DNA of 64,000 bases from Paenibacillus mangrovi (GTDB lineage Bacteria; Bacillota; Bacilli; Paenibacillales; Paenibacillaceae). Position numbers and translations under genes: made by a program. Positions 44,069 to 53,500 of the stretch are shown piece after piece (the first letter of the stretch is position 1; each line of letters opens with the position of its first letter). The notes under the pieces were generated by a model. It did not search any database. It was not told the origin of the DNA and saw only the letters and a program-made list of their open reading frames with translations. The stretch spans positions 310,001-374,000 of the forward strand of contig NZ_JALIRP010000001.1 of NCBI RefSeq assembly GCF_022898935.1, in the 5' to 3' direction.

Positions 44069-44108
44069 CGCCCCAATAAACGCAGGAATTCTTACGTTTA
44101 TTGGGGCG
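44069..44108. repeat. 14-bp stem hairpin after the glpX remnant
   Basis: CGCCCCAATAAACG (44069-44082) and CGTTTATTGGGGCG (44095-44108) are perfectly complementary with a 12-base loop. The T tail is weak, so termination is possible but not certain. Confidence 0.6.
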
Positions 44109-44234
44109 TATTAATGAACTACCAACCTCTATTGCCTGAACATCAACGAGAATCCTCTGGCAGAAAAAACGCGAAGACGGTTGCAATCGATTGTCAACTA
44201 AACCGATAAGGGGGGAATTCATATCCATTACTTC

Positions 44235-45599
44235 GTGAAGAACAAAAGAATGCTGGTCGCGATTGTTGTTATTTTCATGCTGTTAACAACCGCATGCTCA
44301 GGTGGTGGATCGGGTACGGGGAAGTCGAGTGGGAATGGTGCGCAGCAAGGAACGGACAAAACTAATGCGGGAGAGCAAGCGCAGCAGCCTGCTCCGTCCA
44401 CCGATCCTGTAACGATCACGATCGCTTTTCCATGGGAAGAGGAAATATTCAATTCCCGTTTCAAGCCTATCGAGAAGAAGCTTGGGAATATTACGATCAA
44501 GCGGGTCGGTGCCGCAGGAACAAATGAAGCGCTGCAGGAGCTGTTCGCCACCGGAGCTGAGCCGGATATCATTATCGGCAATCATGGCTTTAAGCCGTTA
44601 TTCGATCTTGATGTCGTTGAGCCACTGGATGAATTGATGAAGGCTAACAATTTTGACGAATCGATTCTTGACCCTTCGCTCGTTGCTTATCTCCGCGCAC
44701 AGGATCCCGATGGCCGGATGATGGGATTCCCTGACGGACAGGGCGGGCAAGTGCTGTTCTACAATAAGGAGATATTCGACCTGTTCGGCGTTCCATACCC
44801 GGACCCGGATAAAAGCATGACCTGGGATGAATTGCTTGGTTTGGCAGCGAAAATGACGGTGGAGCGCGACGGGAAGAAATATGTCGGGCTCGAGTTCGGA
44901 TGGGGATCGATGGATTCGGACGCTATGGTTCCATTGAACGAATTAGCTTTAAATAAGACCGATCCGGATACCGGAGAAGTCCTCATTACGAAAGATCCGG
45001 GATTCACCAAATACTTTGATTGGATGAAAAAGTTCTACAGCATACCCGGAATTGTCGGCGAGCATACGAAGGGGAAAAGTCTGTTCACCATGAAACAAGC
45101 TGCAATGGCTGTAAACTGGAACGGTATTCTCACGGGGGACTGGGGCGATAAAGAGTTTAAGAAAAACATGGATGTTGCACCGGTTCCGGTATGGGCCGAC
45201 GCGCCTGAGAACGGGCCGATCGTTGGGACATCGCCAATGGTCATTACGACATTCAGCAAACATAAGAACGAGGCGTTCAAGGTTCTTGCCGAATATATGT
45301 CCGATGAAAATCAGACGAACATCTTAAAGGATATGGCTTCAGGACCGGCTGTCTCCAATCCTGAAATCCGCAAAATGTACGGGACGAATGTCGAGGCTTA
45401 TGCGGATAAAAACATCGGCGCTTTCTTCAAAGTATGGCCCGTCATTCCGGAGAAGCGTTTCAGCTTCTGGGATCAGTATGTCGATATCGGCGCCAGCCTG
45501 GGCTCATTCGCTGAATCCGACAAGGATGTCGTCACATTTTTACGTAAGCTGAGTGAAGAGTCGGACAAAAAGATTAAAGAAGCGATGGCAGCTAAATAA
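44235..45599 (+). CDS. extracellular solute-binding lipoprotein (family 1), orphan
   Basis: The 454-aa protein has a lipoprotein signal with lipobox LTTAC and a Gly/Ser/Gln linker. The family 1 sugar-binding fold shows in GAEPDIIIGNHGFKPL, DGQGGQVLFYNKEIFDLFGVPYPDPDKSMTWDELL and AAMAVNWNGILTGDWG. It would bind a carbohydrate for an ABC importer, but no permeases are adjacent. The start GTG 44235 has no closely spaced ribosome site (AAGGGGGG is about 20 bases upstream); ATG 44250 is an alternative. Confidence 0.83.
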   Translation: MKNKRMLVAIVVIFMLLTTACSGGGSGTGKSSGNGAQQGTDKTNAGEQAQQPAPSTDPVTITIAFPWEEEIFNSRFKPIEKKLGNITIKRVGAAGTNEALQELFATGAEPDIIIGNHGFKPLFDLDVVEPLDELMKANNFDESILDPSLVAYLRAQDPDGRMMGFPDGQGGQVLFYNKEIFDLFGVPYPDPDKSMTWDELLGLAAKMTVERDGKKYVGLEFGWGSMDSDAMVPLNELALNKTDPDTGEVLITKDPGFTKYFDWMKKFYSIPGIVGEHTKGKSLFTMKQAAMAVNWNGILTGDWGDKEFKKNMDVAPVPVWADAPENGPIVGTSPMVITTFSKHKNEAFKVLAEYMSDENQTNILKDMASGPAVSNPEIRKMYGTNVEAYADKNIGAFFKVWPVIPEKRFSFWDQYVDIGASLGSFAESDKDVVTFLRKLSEESDKKIKEAMAAK

Positions 45600-45640
45600 C
45601 GGATTGATTACACAAAAGCTGAAGCTTTAAACGTTAACCA

Positions 45641-45979
45641 GGTGATCTGGGAATAGACCGGTGGGAATCTGTTTCTGCCATTGAAATTGAAACGGTTACG
45701 ATGCTATGGGAAGATGCAGCACGCCAGATAGGACTGCCTTACCGACTTCAGATTACCATTGATAACATGGAGATGCGGTATGAGACCATGAACTCTCTGT
45801 ACGTGCTTATGGACGGAAATATCCCGTTCTTTGCGCTCCCTTTTCAGAGAGTGGTTTCAACGAATTTCGGCCATTACAGTGGGCTGATAAAAGAAGGGTT
45901 GAAGGAGATCGTAGATGCTGCGCTTTCGCGTAATTCTCTCCCTCCTAAAGCCGCGGCAGTAGTCGAGGTATTCGAGAAC
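45641..45979 (+). pseudogene. unrecognised gene fragment cut by a transposon-like end
   Basis: The open frame reads GDLGIDRWESVSAIEIETVT, then MLWEDAARQIGLPYRLQITID and EGLKEIVDAALSRNSLPPKA. It looks like real protein (balanced composition, predicted helices), but no family is recognised. It has no start with a ribosome site and runs straight into the terminal repeat at 45980, beyond which the frame is not protein-like. Confidence 0.45.
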
Positions 45980-46067
45980 GGTGAAATTCCAGAATTAATT
46001 AGAATAAATATACAAAAAATGAATATCACAACAAGAAAACTAGGCGAGGTAAATAGCCTGGTTTTTT
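45980..46067 (+). repeat. second copy of the element left end (shortened)
   Basis: GGTGAAATTCC followed by TTCCAGAATTAATTAGAA (45987-46004) and a hairpin GAAAACTAGGC/GCCTGGTTTT (46035-46065) matches 31295-31437. A 50-bp gap removes repeats 2 and 3. The gap falls between two GAAT sequences (31317-31320 and 31367-31370 in the other copy). Confidence 0.7.
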
Positions 46068-46220
46068 TGTAGTTTATGTATGGCTTTCGGATAATTAACC
46101 GTCAGCATTTTCCGAACAACTTAATTCTGTGCAAATGTGAATGAACTTTCTCTATATCTGTTGAGGGCCCGTTTTTTTATGATGGGTGTGTAATCCAATA
46201 TAAAGGAGGTTCACTCGAGT

Positions 46221-47633
46221 ATGGGGAACAAAACGCAATTATTGTTAACAGATGAGCAAATGAGACAGTTTATCGTGGATGGGTTTCTGATTCTACAAAC
46301 CGATTTTTCGAAGGAGTTTCATCGGAGTTTACTTGAGCAATTGAGTTACGTGTATGAGCATGAAGGAAATCCAGGCAACAATCTTCTCCCTCGGATTCGC
46401 GAGCTGCAGCAAGTTTTCGATCACCCCGTCATTACCGGCGCTTTAACGAGCGTACTCGGACCGGATTATATGCTGCATGCACATCGCCATGGGCATTTCA
46501 ATGCCATTCCCGAGGCGGGCGGCTGGCACAAAGATAGCTATTGGGGTTACTCCAAAATGCGCAATCACCATCCATGGTGGGCCATGATCATGTATTTCCC
46601 ACAAGACACACCAGCCCAATTGGGGCCGACCGGTGTCATGCCGGGGACTCAGAACTACCATACAAGAACTTTCGTCAACAATGAAAATAAGGAAGAAGCG
46701 CTCGCAAGTGGAGAAGCGGGAACATTTGCCCTGATCCATTACGATATCTGGCATCGCTCGACTCCGAACATGCTCGGCAAAGAACGTTATATGCTGAAAT
46801 TCGAATTTATGAGAACGCAAGCGCCGACAAACCCGACTTGGAATCAAAAGGATGAAGTCTGGAAGCTTCCGGAACAGATTAAAAGTCCTTTCAGGCAGCA
46901 AGACACGATGTGGGAGGAAACGTGGAACTGGTTGTCCGGTAAGCTTGGCAGCCTCGCGAATACGGCTTCAGCGGACGCGGAGAGCGTTCAACAGCTGACC
47001 GCAGAACTGCGGGACGCTTCGGAGCCAAACGTGCTGCATGCGGCTTACGAGCTTGCCCGTAGAGGGACGCTGGGCGTAGAAGCTTTGCTCCAAGGCTTGA
47101 GCGATAATGAAGCCGGCGTATCGCGCACTTCCGCTTACGGATTATCCGTATCCGGGAGCGAAGCAGTCAGCGGCTTAACCGAAGCTCTAGATCACGAAAA
47201 TCTGCATACGGTAGTGCATGCGGCTTTTGCCTTGGGCGAACAACGGGAGCTGACTAACGAAGCCGTATCCAAGCTGATTAACCTGCTTCAGCATCCTGCT
47301 CCTCAAGTTCGCTATACCGCAGCGGAATCGCTCGGAATGCTCGGCAAACCATCGGACGCAACGGTTGAAGGATTAATAGAATGTTTGAAAGATGAAGATG
47401 TGCAAGTCCGATTTACGACAGGCTTATCGCTGTCGAGATTGGGCGCAGCGGCCGAGGCGGCCGTGCCGCAATTGCAAATTGCTTTGGATGACGAGAACCG
47501 TTACGTCCGAGCCCACGCGCTAGAAGCACTGCGCTATATCGGGACGGAAGAAGCCAAAGATGCCTTGATCAAGCATCTGTTCAACTCCCGCTGGTGCTCG
47601 AACACAACGCCACAAAGCACGTTTTATCCATAA
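46221..47633 (+). CDS. phytanoyl-CoA dioxygenase-like protein fused to HEAT repeats
   Basis: The 470-aa protein has an N-terminal Fe(II)/2-oxoglutarate dioxygenase domain of the PhyH family (residues about 10-215). The iron ligands are visible as the HKD of GGWHKDSYWG and the His of HYDIWHRSTPN, with Arg in KERYMLKFEF. From about residue 255 to the end there are HEAT/PBS-lyase repeats (PNVLHAAYELARRG, NLHTVVHAAFALGEQREL, PQVRYTAAESLGMLG, VQVRFTTGLSLSRLG, RYVRAHALEALRYIG). AAAGGAGG lies before the ATG. It probably hydroxylates a small molecule, with the repeats binding a partner. Confidence 0.85.
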   Translation: MGNKTQLLLTDEQMRQFIVDGFLILQTDFSKEFHRSLLEQLSYVYEHEGNPGNNLLPRIRELQQVFDHPVITGALTSVLGPDYMLHAHRHGHFNAIPEAGGWHKDSYWGYSKMRNHHPWWAMIMYFPQDTPAQLGPTGVMPGTQNYHTRTFVNNENKEEALASGEAGTFALIHYDIWHRSTPNMLGKERYMLKFEFMRTQAPTNPTWNQKDEVWKLPEQIKSPFRQQDTMWEETWNWLSGKLGSLANTASADAESVQQLTAELRDASEPNVLHAAYELARRGTLGVEALLQGLSDNEAGVSRTSAYGLSVSGSEAVSGLTEALDHENLHTVVHAAFALGEQRELTNEAVSKLINLLQHPAPQVRYTAAESLGMLGKPSDATVEGLIECLKDEDVQVRFTTGLSLSRLGAAAEAAVPQLQIALDDENRYVRAHALEALRYIGTEEAKDALIKHLFNSRWCSNTTPQSTFYP

Positions 47634-47670
47634 GCAAGGGAACAAGAGGGGCTGCCCGCCTTCTTCTTAA

Positions 47671-47718
47671 GATTATAGAATTTATAAGTTTTCAGCGAAG
47701 CTGAACAATTCTATAATC
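47671..47718. repeat. nested inverted repeat between convergent genes
   Basis: The outer arms GATTATAGAATT/AATTCTATAATC (47671-47682, 47707-47718) and inner arms TTCAGC/GCTGAA (47691-47696, 47700-47705) form a two-part hairpin. No T-run follows directly. It may be a terminator for the PhyH gene or an insertion-sequence scar. Confidence 0.55.
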
Positions 47719-47781
47719 GCAAGAAAAACTTCTGCTAAAAGCGGTCTGTCTTTTGTGAAAGTACGTCGATAGACGTTTTTC

Positions 47782-48621
47782 TTATTTTGTCCGAGGGCCT
47801 GCCATCAGCTCCCTGTAGGTGCTCGGCGCGTAGCCGCTATGCTCTTTGAACATACGGGAGAAATAAGAAAGCTCCAGCCCGATGGAGTCGGCGATCGAAG
47901 AGATGCTCATGCTTGTGAACGTCAGCAGCTGGGTCGCTTTCTCCAGACGGTGGCGGTTAATATATTGGATCGGCGAGAGGCCGGTGAAGTTTTTGAACAC
48001 ATGGATGAAATAGTTCGGCTGAAAATGCGCAATATGCGCAAGTTCCTCAACCGTCATTTGAAGGGAAACGTTGTCCTCGATATGCTGCAGAACCGCGCTC
48101 ATTTTATCATAGGTAGAATTGGTTGTACGATTCAGCTTGGTATGGCCGCACAGATCGAAGAACGAAGAAAGCAATTCAAGAAGTATCGAACGGATACGAA
48201 ATCTGGACGTGAGATCATCTCGGTTCGCGTATCGGATGAGACGCTCGAACAGCCCTTTCATCTCCGCGGGTTCCGGTTGAACGACGTAAGAGGAAACGGC
48301 AACATGATCGAATAACTGGAGATCCCCAAGCTTCGAGGTGAAGTGGCACCAATACTTGCCCAGCGTGTTGTCACTGATCGTGCTGTAAGATTGCAAGATG
48401 CCAGCGGGCATAATATAGAGCTCTCCCGGCTTCGGATAATACTCTTGTTTGCCTATTTTCAAATAACCCTCGCCCTCCGTAATGTAATACATTTTGTTGA
48501 AGTTCGGGGTATAGTCATAATCGCGCCAAGTGACGGGTACTTTCGTATAGGCAGCGAAGAATAGATCGAGCTGCATGTTAACCAGGTATGGATTCGAGTC
48601 CAATCCAATTGCATTATCCAT
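47782..48621 (-). CDS. AraC family transcriptional regulator
   Basis: The roughly 279-aa protein has an N-terminal cupin-like sensor (KMYYITEGEGYLKIGKQEYYPKPGELYIMPAG) and two C-terminal HTH motifs (MTVEELAHIAHFQPNYFIHVFKNFTG and SISSIADSIGLELSYFSRMFKEHSGYAPSTYRE). It is divergent from the dehydratase pair and convergent with the PhyH gene, so it probably activates one or both in response to a sugar or sugar acid. ATG 48621 is supported by AGAGGATGG; a frame extends to 48660. Confidence 0.87.
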   Translation of the reverse strand: MDNAIGLDSNPYLVNMQLDLFFAAYTKVPVTWRDYDYTPNFNKMYYITEGEGYLKIGKQEYYPKPGELYIMPAGILQSYSTISDNTLGKYWCHFTSKLGDLQLFDHVAVSSYVVQPEPAEMKGLFERLIRYANRDDLTSRFRIRSILLELLSSFFDLCGHTKLNRTTNSTYDKMSAVLQHIEDNVSLQMTVEELAHIAHFQPNYFIHVFKNFTGLSPIQYINRHRLEKATQLLTFTSMSISSIADSIGLELSYFSRMFKEHSGYAPSTYRELMAGPRTK

Positions 48622-48734
48622 TCGTTTGCACCATCCTCTGCCAGAACGATCACTAATCATTAAATGCTAAGATGGAATGAAAGCATTGTCAAGACAGTTT
48701 ATTGTATAGATGAAACAATGAGGTGAGTCTATTG

Positions 48735-49058
48735 GTGAGTAACATTCATGCGGGGGCCGACGCCCTCACAATCCATAATCAAGATCAAGTCGCGACGGTT
48801 TTGCGGGACTTGTCAGAAGGCGATACGGCATGGATACGGCATGGCGAGACGATGATTTCGATTAAACTTCTTGAAAACGTTGCATTTGGCCATAAAATTG
48901 CTATTACGAACATTTCGGAGGGATCGGTTGTGCGAAAGTACGGGGAAATCATCGGCCGTGCGACCAAAGAGATCGAAGCTGGCATGCACGTACACGTTCA
49001 TAACGTGGAAGGCATACGCGGGCGTGGCGACAAAACGGCTCAGGAGGAACAACGATGA
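48735..49058 (+). CDS. UxaA-type dehydratase, small (SAF domain) subunit
   Basis: The roughly 107-aa protein is the N-terminal SAF domain of altronate/galactarate dehydratases: NQDQVATVLRDLSEGDTAWI, FGHKIAITNISEGSVVRKYGEIIGRATKEIEAGMHVHVHNVEG. GAGGTGAG lies 7 bases before GTG 48735. It overlaps the large subunit by 4 bases (ATGA). Split small/large pairs occur for altronate dehydratase and for sulfolactate sulfo-lyase (SuyAB). Confidence 0.83.
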   Translation: MSNIHAGADALTIHNQDQVATVLRDLSEGDTAWIRHGETMISIKLLENVAFGHKIAITNISEGSVVRKYGEIIGRATKEIEAGMHVHVHNVEGIRGRGDKTAQEEQR

Positions 49059-50215
49059 AGACGATACCTGCTTATATGCGGCCGAATGGCGATATCGGAA
49101 TCCGCAATCATTTGCTAATCATCCCTACGGTCATCTGCTCGAATCAAGTGTGCAACCGGATTATGCAATCGGTTCCGGATACGGTGGCGATACCGCATCA
49201 GCATGGCTGTAGCCAGATCGGCGCCGACAAGGACCGCACATTCGACGTTCTTGCAGGAACGGGCAAAAATCCGAACGTCGGCGGTGTCATTATCATTAGC
49301 TTGGGCTGCGAAGTCGTTGATCCGAAGCGTCTTGCCGATGAAATTCGGAAGACGGGAAAGCCGGTGGAATGGTTCGACATCCAATCCGTCGGCGGGTCGG
49401 TAAAGGCCATCGGGCACGGCATCGAGATAGCTAAACGTATGAAAGCCGAGCTCGACAAGCTAACCAAAACGGACGTTCCGCTCAGCAAGTTGAAAATCGG
49501 CGTAAAATGCGGCGGATCCGATGCGACTTCCGGTCTTGCGTCCAATCCGGCTCTCGGAGAGGCTGCGGATCGCCTCGTTGCCGAAGGCGGCGGCATCGTG
49601 ATCGGCGAGACGACGGAGATCATCGGCGCGGAGCATGTACTGGCGGAACGCTGCGCGTCGGAGACGACCAAGGAGAAGCTGTTCCATATCGTCGATCGGT
49701 TCGAGAAGGAAGTGGACCGCATGGGCGCCGATATGCGAGGAGGCAATCCGAGTCCAGGCAACATAGCCGGCGGACTTACGACCATCGAGGAAAAATCATT
49801 AGGCTGCATCAGTAAATGTGGCACGGCCCCCATCGAGGGCGTTATTGAATACGCGGAGCGCATCCCGGAGCATGGCCTGTATTTCATGGACTCCCCGGGC
49901 AACGATATCGAATGCGTATCCGGCATGGCCGCAGGTGGAGCCCACATCGTCTGCTTCACAACGGGGCTCGGCACGCCGACCGGCGCCGCTGTCGTCCCCG
50001 TGATCAAAATTACGGGAAACCCCAGCACATTCCGGCATATGGAAGACAATATGGACGTTGATGTCAGCGATATTTTGAGCGGTTCCTTCAGCCTCAGTGA
50101 AGCCGGAGCACGAATTTGGCAGGAAATCATGGAAGTTGCGGGCGGCAAGCTGACCAAAGCAGAAATATTGGGGCATCAGGAATTCAGTATTAATCGCATT
50201 GGTCCGAGCCTATAA
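49055..50215 (+). CDS. UxaA-type dehydratase, large subunit
   Basis: The 386-aa protein matches the C-terminal domain of UxaA/GarD: YMRPNGDIGIRNHLLIIPTVICSNQV, HQHGCSQIGADKDRTF, IISLGCEV, GVKCGGSDATSGLASNPALG, GGNPSPGNIAGGLTTIEEKSLGCISKCGT, and FTTGLGTPTGAAVVPVIKITGN. The Cys and His residues bind iron. It dehydrates a hexonate or cleaves a sulfonated acid. With the AraC gene next door and no uronate genes, the substrate is open. The 356 bases after it hold the second right end and a terminator. Confidence 0.85.
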   Translation: MKTIPAYMRPNGDIGIRNHLLIIPTVICSNQVCNRIMQSVPDTVAIPHQHGCSQIGADKDRTFDVLAGTGKNPNVGGVIIISLGCEVVDPKRLADEIRKTGKPVEWFDIQSVGGSVKAIGHGIEIAKRMKAELDKLTKTDVPLSKLKIGVKCGGSDATSGLASNPALGEAADRLVAEGGGIVIGETTEIIGAEHVLAERCASETTKEKLFHIVDRFEKEVDRMGADMRGGNPSPGNIAGGLTTIEEKSLGCISKCGTAPIEGVIEYAERIPEHGLYFMDSPGNDIECVSGMAAGGAHIVCFTTGLGTPTGAAVVPVIKITGNPSTFRHMEDNMDVDVSDILSGSFSLSEAGARIWQEIMEVAGGKLTKAEILGHQEFSINRIGPSL

Positions 50216-50280
50216 CGGCTTATTATGCGAATGAGGGCTTAAGATTCCGATTGTCGCTGCTGGCGGTATTCCGCAGGCGT

Positions 50281-50339
50281 ATTCACGGAGCCGCGCGGGT
50301 TTGTGGACTCCGTTTTCTAATTAATTCTGGAATATTACA
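50281..50339 (-). repeat. second copy of the element right end (shortened)
   Basis: The hairpin ACGGAGCC... and TTCTAATTAATTCTGGAA (50315-50332) then ATATTACA match 37928-37982 at 49 of 55 positions. Repeats 2 and 3 are not present inside it. Confidence 0.7.
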
Positions 50340-50343
50340 GTGA

Positions 50344-50399
50344 AACAAGCAATCATCGAGAAGAAGGTTAACCTTTATCTCGATTGATCGCTTGTTTTG
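50344..50399 (+). terminator. rho-independent terminator
   Basis: Long arms AACAAGCAATCATCGAGA and TCTCGATTGATCGCTTGTT (near-perfect) are followed by TTTT. It lies just outside the element right end. Confidence 0.75.
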
Positions 50400-50570
50400 C
50401 TATGTCATTAATCTCCTCCGTATCGACAATAAATGGGAAAGATGCTGGGACGAGACCAATGTAAGTCATTTTCAGATATGATCTGTAAGATTACGATATA
50501 GAATATACTCATGACGATTCCTACAATGAAAGTGAGAATAACATACCATTCATTGTAAGGAGGAACTGTT

Positions 50571-53500
50571 ATGCGCAAAAATGTATTCTTGAGGGCATTT
50601 ACTGTTTGTTTGATCATGGTACTGGCTAGCTCTATAGTACCCCTGAACAGTTATGCAAAACCAGCCTCATCAGCGGTATCGATTGTCGAAAAAAGTAATC
50701 GGATTGAAGCTACAAATGGAAACTATTCAATTACTTATGACTTATTAACAGGCAAAGGGAATCTTTCCTGGAAGGGTCAGACGGTCATGAAAGAATTCAG
50801 TTCAAATTATAAATTGAAGGGAACTGATAATCGGGTACAGTCTACTGATCAAGCGCAGCGAACAGCAGATTGGGTAACAATCAAAGATGATTATGGAGCA
50901 AAAGGCAAAAAGCTAACGATTGAAACAAAACTGGATTCAGGCTCAACTATCGACCTCAATTTTTATCTCTATCCCAATGTCTCCTATTTTTTAGTCGATA
51001 TGCAAGTGGAGCATCCTGTAGCTAAAGCAGTCGAAATTATGGAACCGCTTTCGGCCGACAATTTAGATATCGGTGCAGGATCGGATAAACGAATTTACAC
51101 AACCCCATATACGAATAATTTTGATTTTGGCGTTGCTCCTGTAGATCAATTCGGTATGAGCCAGAACGGCGCAGATCGTTTTCATGGCGAGGAACTGAAA
51201 TGGGAGGAGTTTAACGGTATTAGCCATTGCGTTACTGCGGTATTCGATAATGAGAATAAGAATGGATTGGTGGCAGGCGCGGCTACCGTGCAGAATTGGA
51301 AGAGCAGCGAGAAGCTTGGCGAGGCTGCAGTGAAGAACGGATCGCTCAGCTCATTTTCCATCTATAATTGGGGCGGATCGCATAGTGGAGAGCGTGTATC
51401 CTCAGACAAATTTTTTGTTGGCTATTATGACGATTATCAGCTTGGTTTAGAGGAATATGGACAAGTCTACAACATTGCTGAGCCTCATCTGGAATGGAAC
51501 GATGAAGTTCCAATTGGCTATAACACGTTCTACTCCCATGATAATTACGCTTCAGCAGAAGCCATGTATGGGATGGTTGATTATGTTGCTGAGCATCTAA
51601 AGCCACTAGGATATCGCTATTTCAATCTTGATGGCGGTTTTCAGCCGAAGTCAGGTATTCCCTTTGATGAATCCATGAAGGAATTCGCTGATTATGTCCA
51701 TTCAAAGGGGCTAAAGGTCGGAGGATATTTGACTCCGTTTACCATATACGAAGGTTGGTTGGATCTTCCTATACCCGGGACTGAATATACGCATCGAGAC
51801 ATTTGTTTACGGGATGAGAATGGGGAGCTTATCAAAACTTATCTAAATACGTATGCCATTGATATGACCCACCCGGCAGCACAGGCAGTCGTGAAACGGA
51901 ATGTAGATGATTACATCAAATGGGGTTATGACTATTTAAAGCTTGATTTTATCGATATGGGTATGTATGAAGGCAAGCACTATGATCCGACGGTCAATGG
52001 TATGCAAAATTATCGGATCGGGCTAGGCATTATTCGCGATGCAGTATTAGCAGCAGATCATCCAATCTATATTAATGAGTCTATAGCGCCATTATTGCCA
52101 GCTGCGTTTGCACATGGCAGAAGAGCGGCATGTGATACTTCACTAGGTGTTGCAAACTACTCAGGGATTGAAAGACAAGCATTTAACAGTGCGGCATCCT
52201 GGTGGACGAACGGGACGATCTATTCCTACAATGACCCTGACATGTATATCCCAGAGTATGTCATTCAGGGCTTCTGGAACAAGTATGGACAAAACGATAG
52301 TAAATTGCTAGCCACCACAGTTGCTCTGGGTGGGGGTCATTGGCTCGTTGGCGACAACATTCCATTCGTAGCCGAGGATCGGTTGCAAATAATAGAGAAC
52401 AAAGCTTTATTAGACCTCGTGAAGCAAGGAAATGCGGCTAAGCCGGTAAAGATGACGAACTTCTATCATCAAGAAGAGCATTCTCCAGCTGCCATATATG
52501 TTACGGATGATGATGGTAATCGTATTGTCGGACTCTCCAACTGGACCGATCATGAGCAGGTTATAACTGTTGATTTCGCCGATCTAGGTCTAAAGCCGAA
52601 CAAGAAGTATAGTTTGACCGAGCTTTACAGTGGGAACTCCATCGGCAGGGTAAGTGAGAGCTTAACATACAAATTACAGCCCAAGGGCACAGCGATTATC
52701 CGAGTGTCAGAAGATAAAAGCAATTCGGAGATTGCAGTTCCGGATAATCTCGCATTAGGCAAGCCCGTTCAGGTATCCTCTACGTGGGCAGATGAAGGAT
52801 ATGGCGCAGTAAATATTACAGATGGAAGCCTGGAGACGCGTTGGAACGCCGCAGATGGACAATTGAATGATCAGTGGGTTGAGATTGACTTTACGAAAGA
52901 AACGACACTGAATCAACTTGTGGTTAAGGAATTTAGAGACCCGTACTTTAAAGTAGCTAATTATACCTTGCAATACTGGGATGGAATTAAATATCAAGAT
53001 ATTACGAAAGGTTTCATGCTAGGTGATAATAGAGTCTTTACATTCCCCACGATAACAACGACTAAGGTTAGACTGAATATCAACACGAGCTATGGGGTTC
53101 CATCCATTTATGAAATAGAGGCTTATTATAATGCAGGACAAGGTGGGAATCGAATTGATCAGGATAGCAGCAATACGGATTATTCCTATTACTCGGATAT
53201 CCGAGCTAACATTGAGCGGATGCAAGTATTCGAATTGAAGCATTCTGATCTTCCTAAACTCGATATTCATATTTATGAGAGTTATCGAAATGCGATTCCG
53301 AAAGATGCATATTACTTTGATCTTGTAACACTTGATGACAATTATAACCCAGTAGAAACGATATTCTCTGCTTCTTTGCCGCCATACAATATTCCGGGTT
53401 CCATTACACCTTATTCGATCTATCCGAAGTTAACAGGGCTGGACGTGAATAAGAAGTATGGACTTATTTTAAAGTCTCCAAAGTCCGAATACACGGAGAG

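Larger units (their letters stand above)
45980..50339. mobile_element. possible second element with the same ends, decayed
   Basis: The left-end copy at 45980 and right-end copy at 50339 have the same orientation as in the 31-38 kb element and enclose a PhyH-HEAT gene, an araC-type regulator and a split UxaA-type dehydratase. Each end keeps only the outermost 18-bp repeat, and no matching flanking duplication is seen. The two ends may therefore not come from one insertion. Confidence 0.4.

Noticed and set aside
49198..50157. Long 319-codon frame on the minus strand inside the UxaA large subunit
   Set aside because: It is the complement of a clearly conserved gene, with no ribosome site and no protein-like motifs.
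45980..50339. Target duplication for the second element
   Set aside because: The flanks GAACG and GTGAA do not match in any register tried, so no duplication is claimed.
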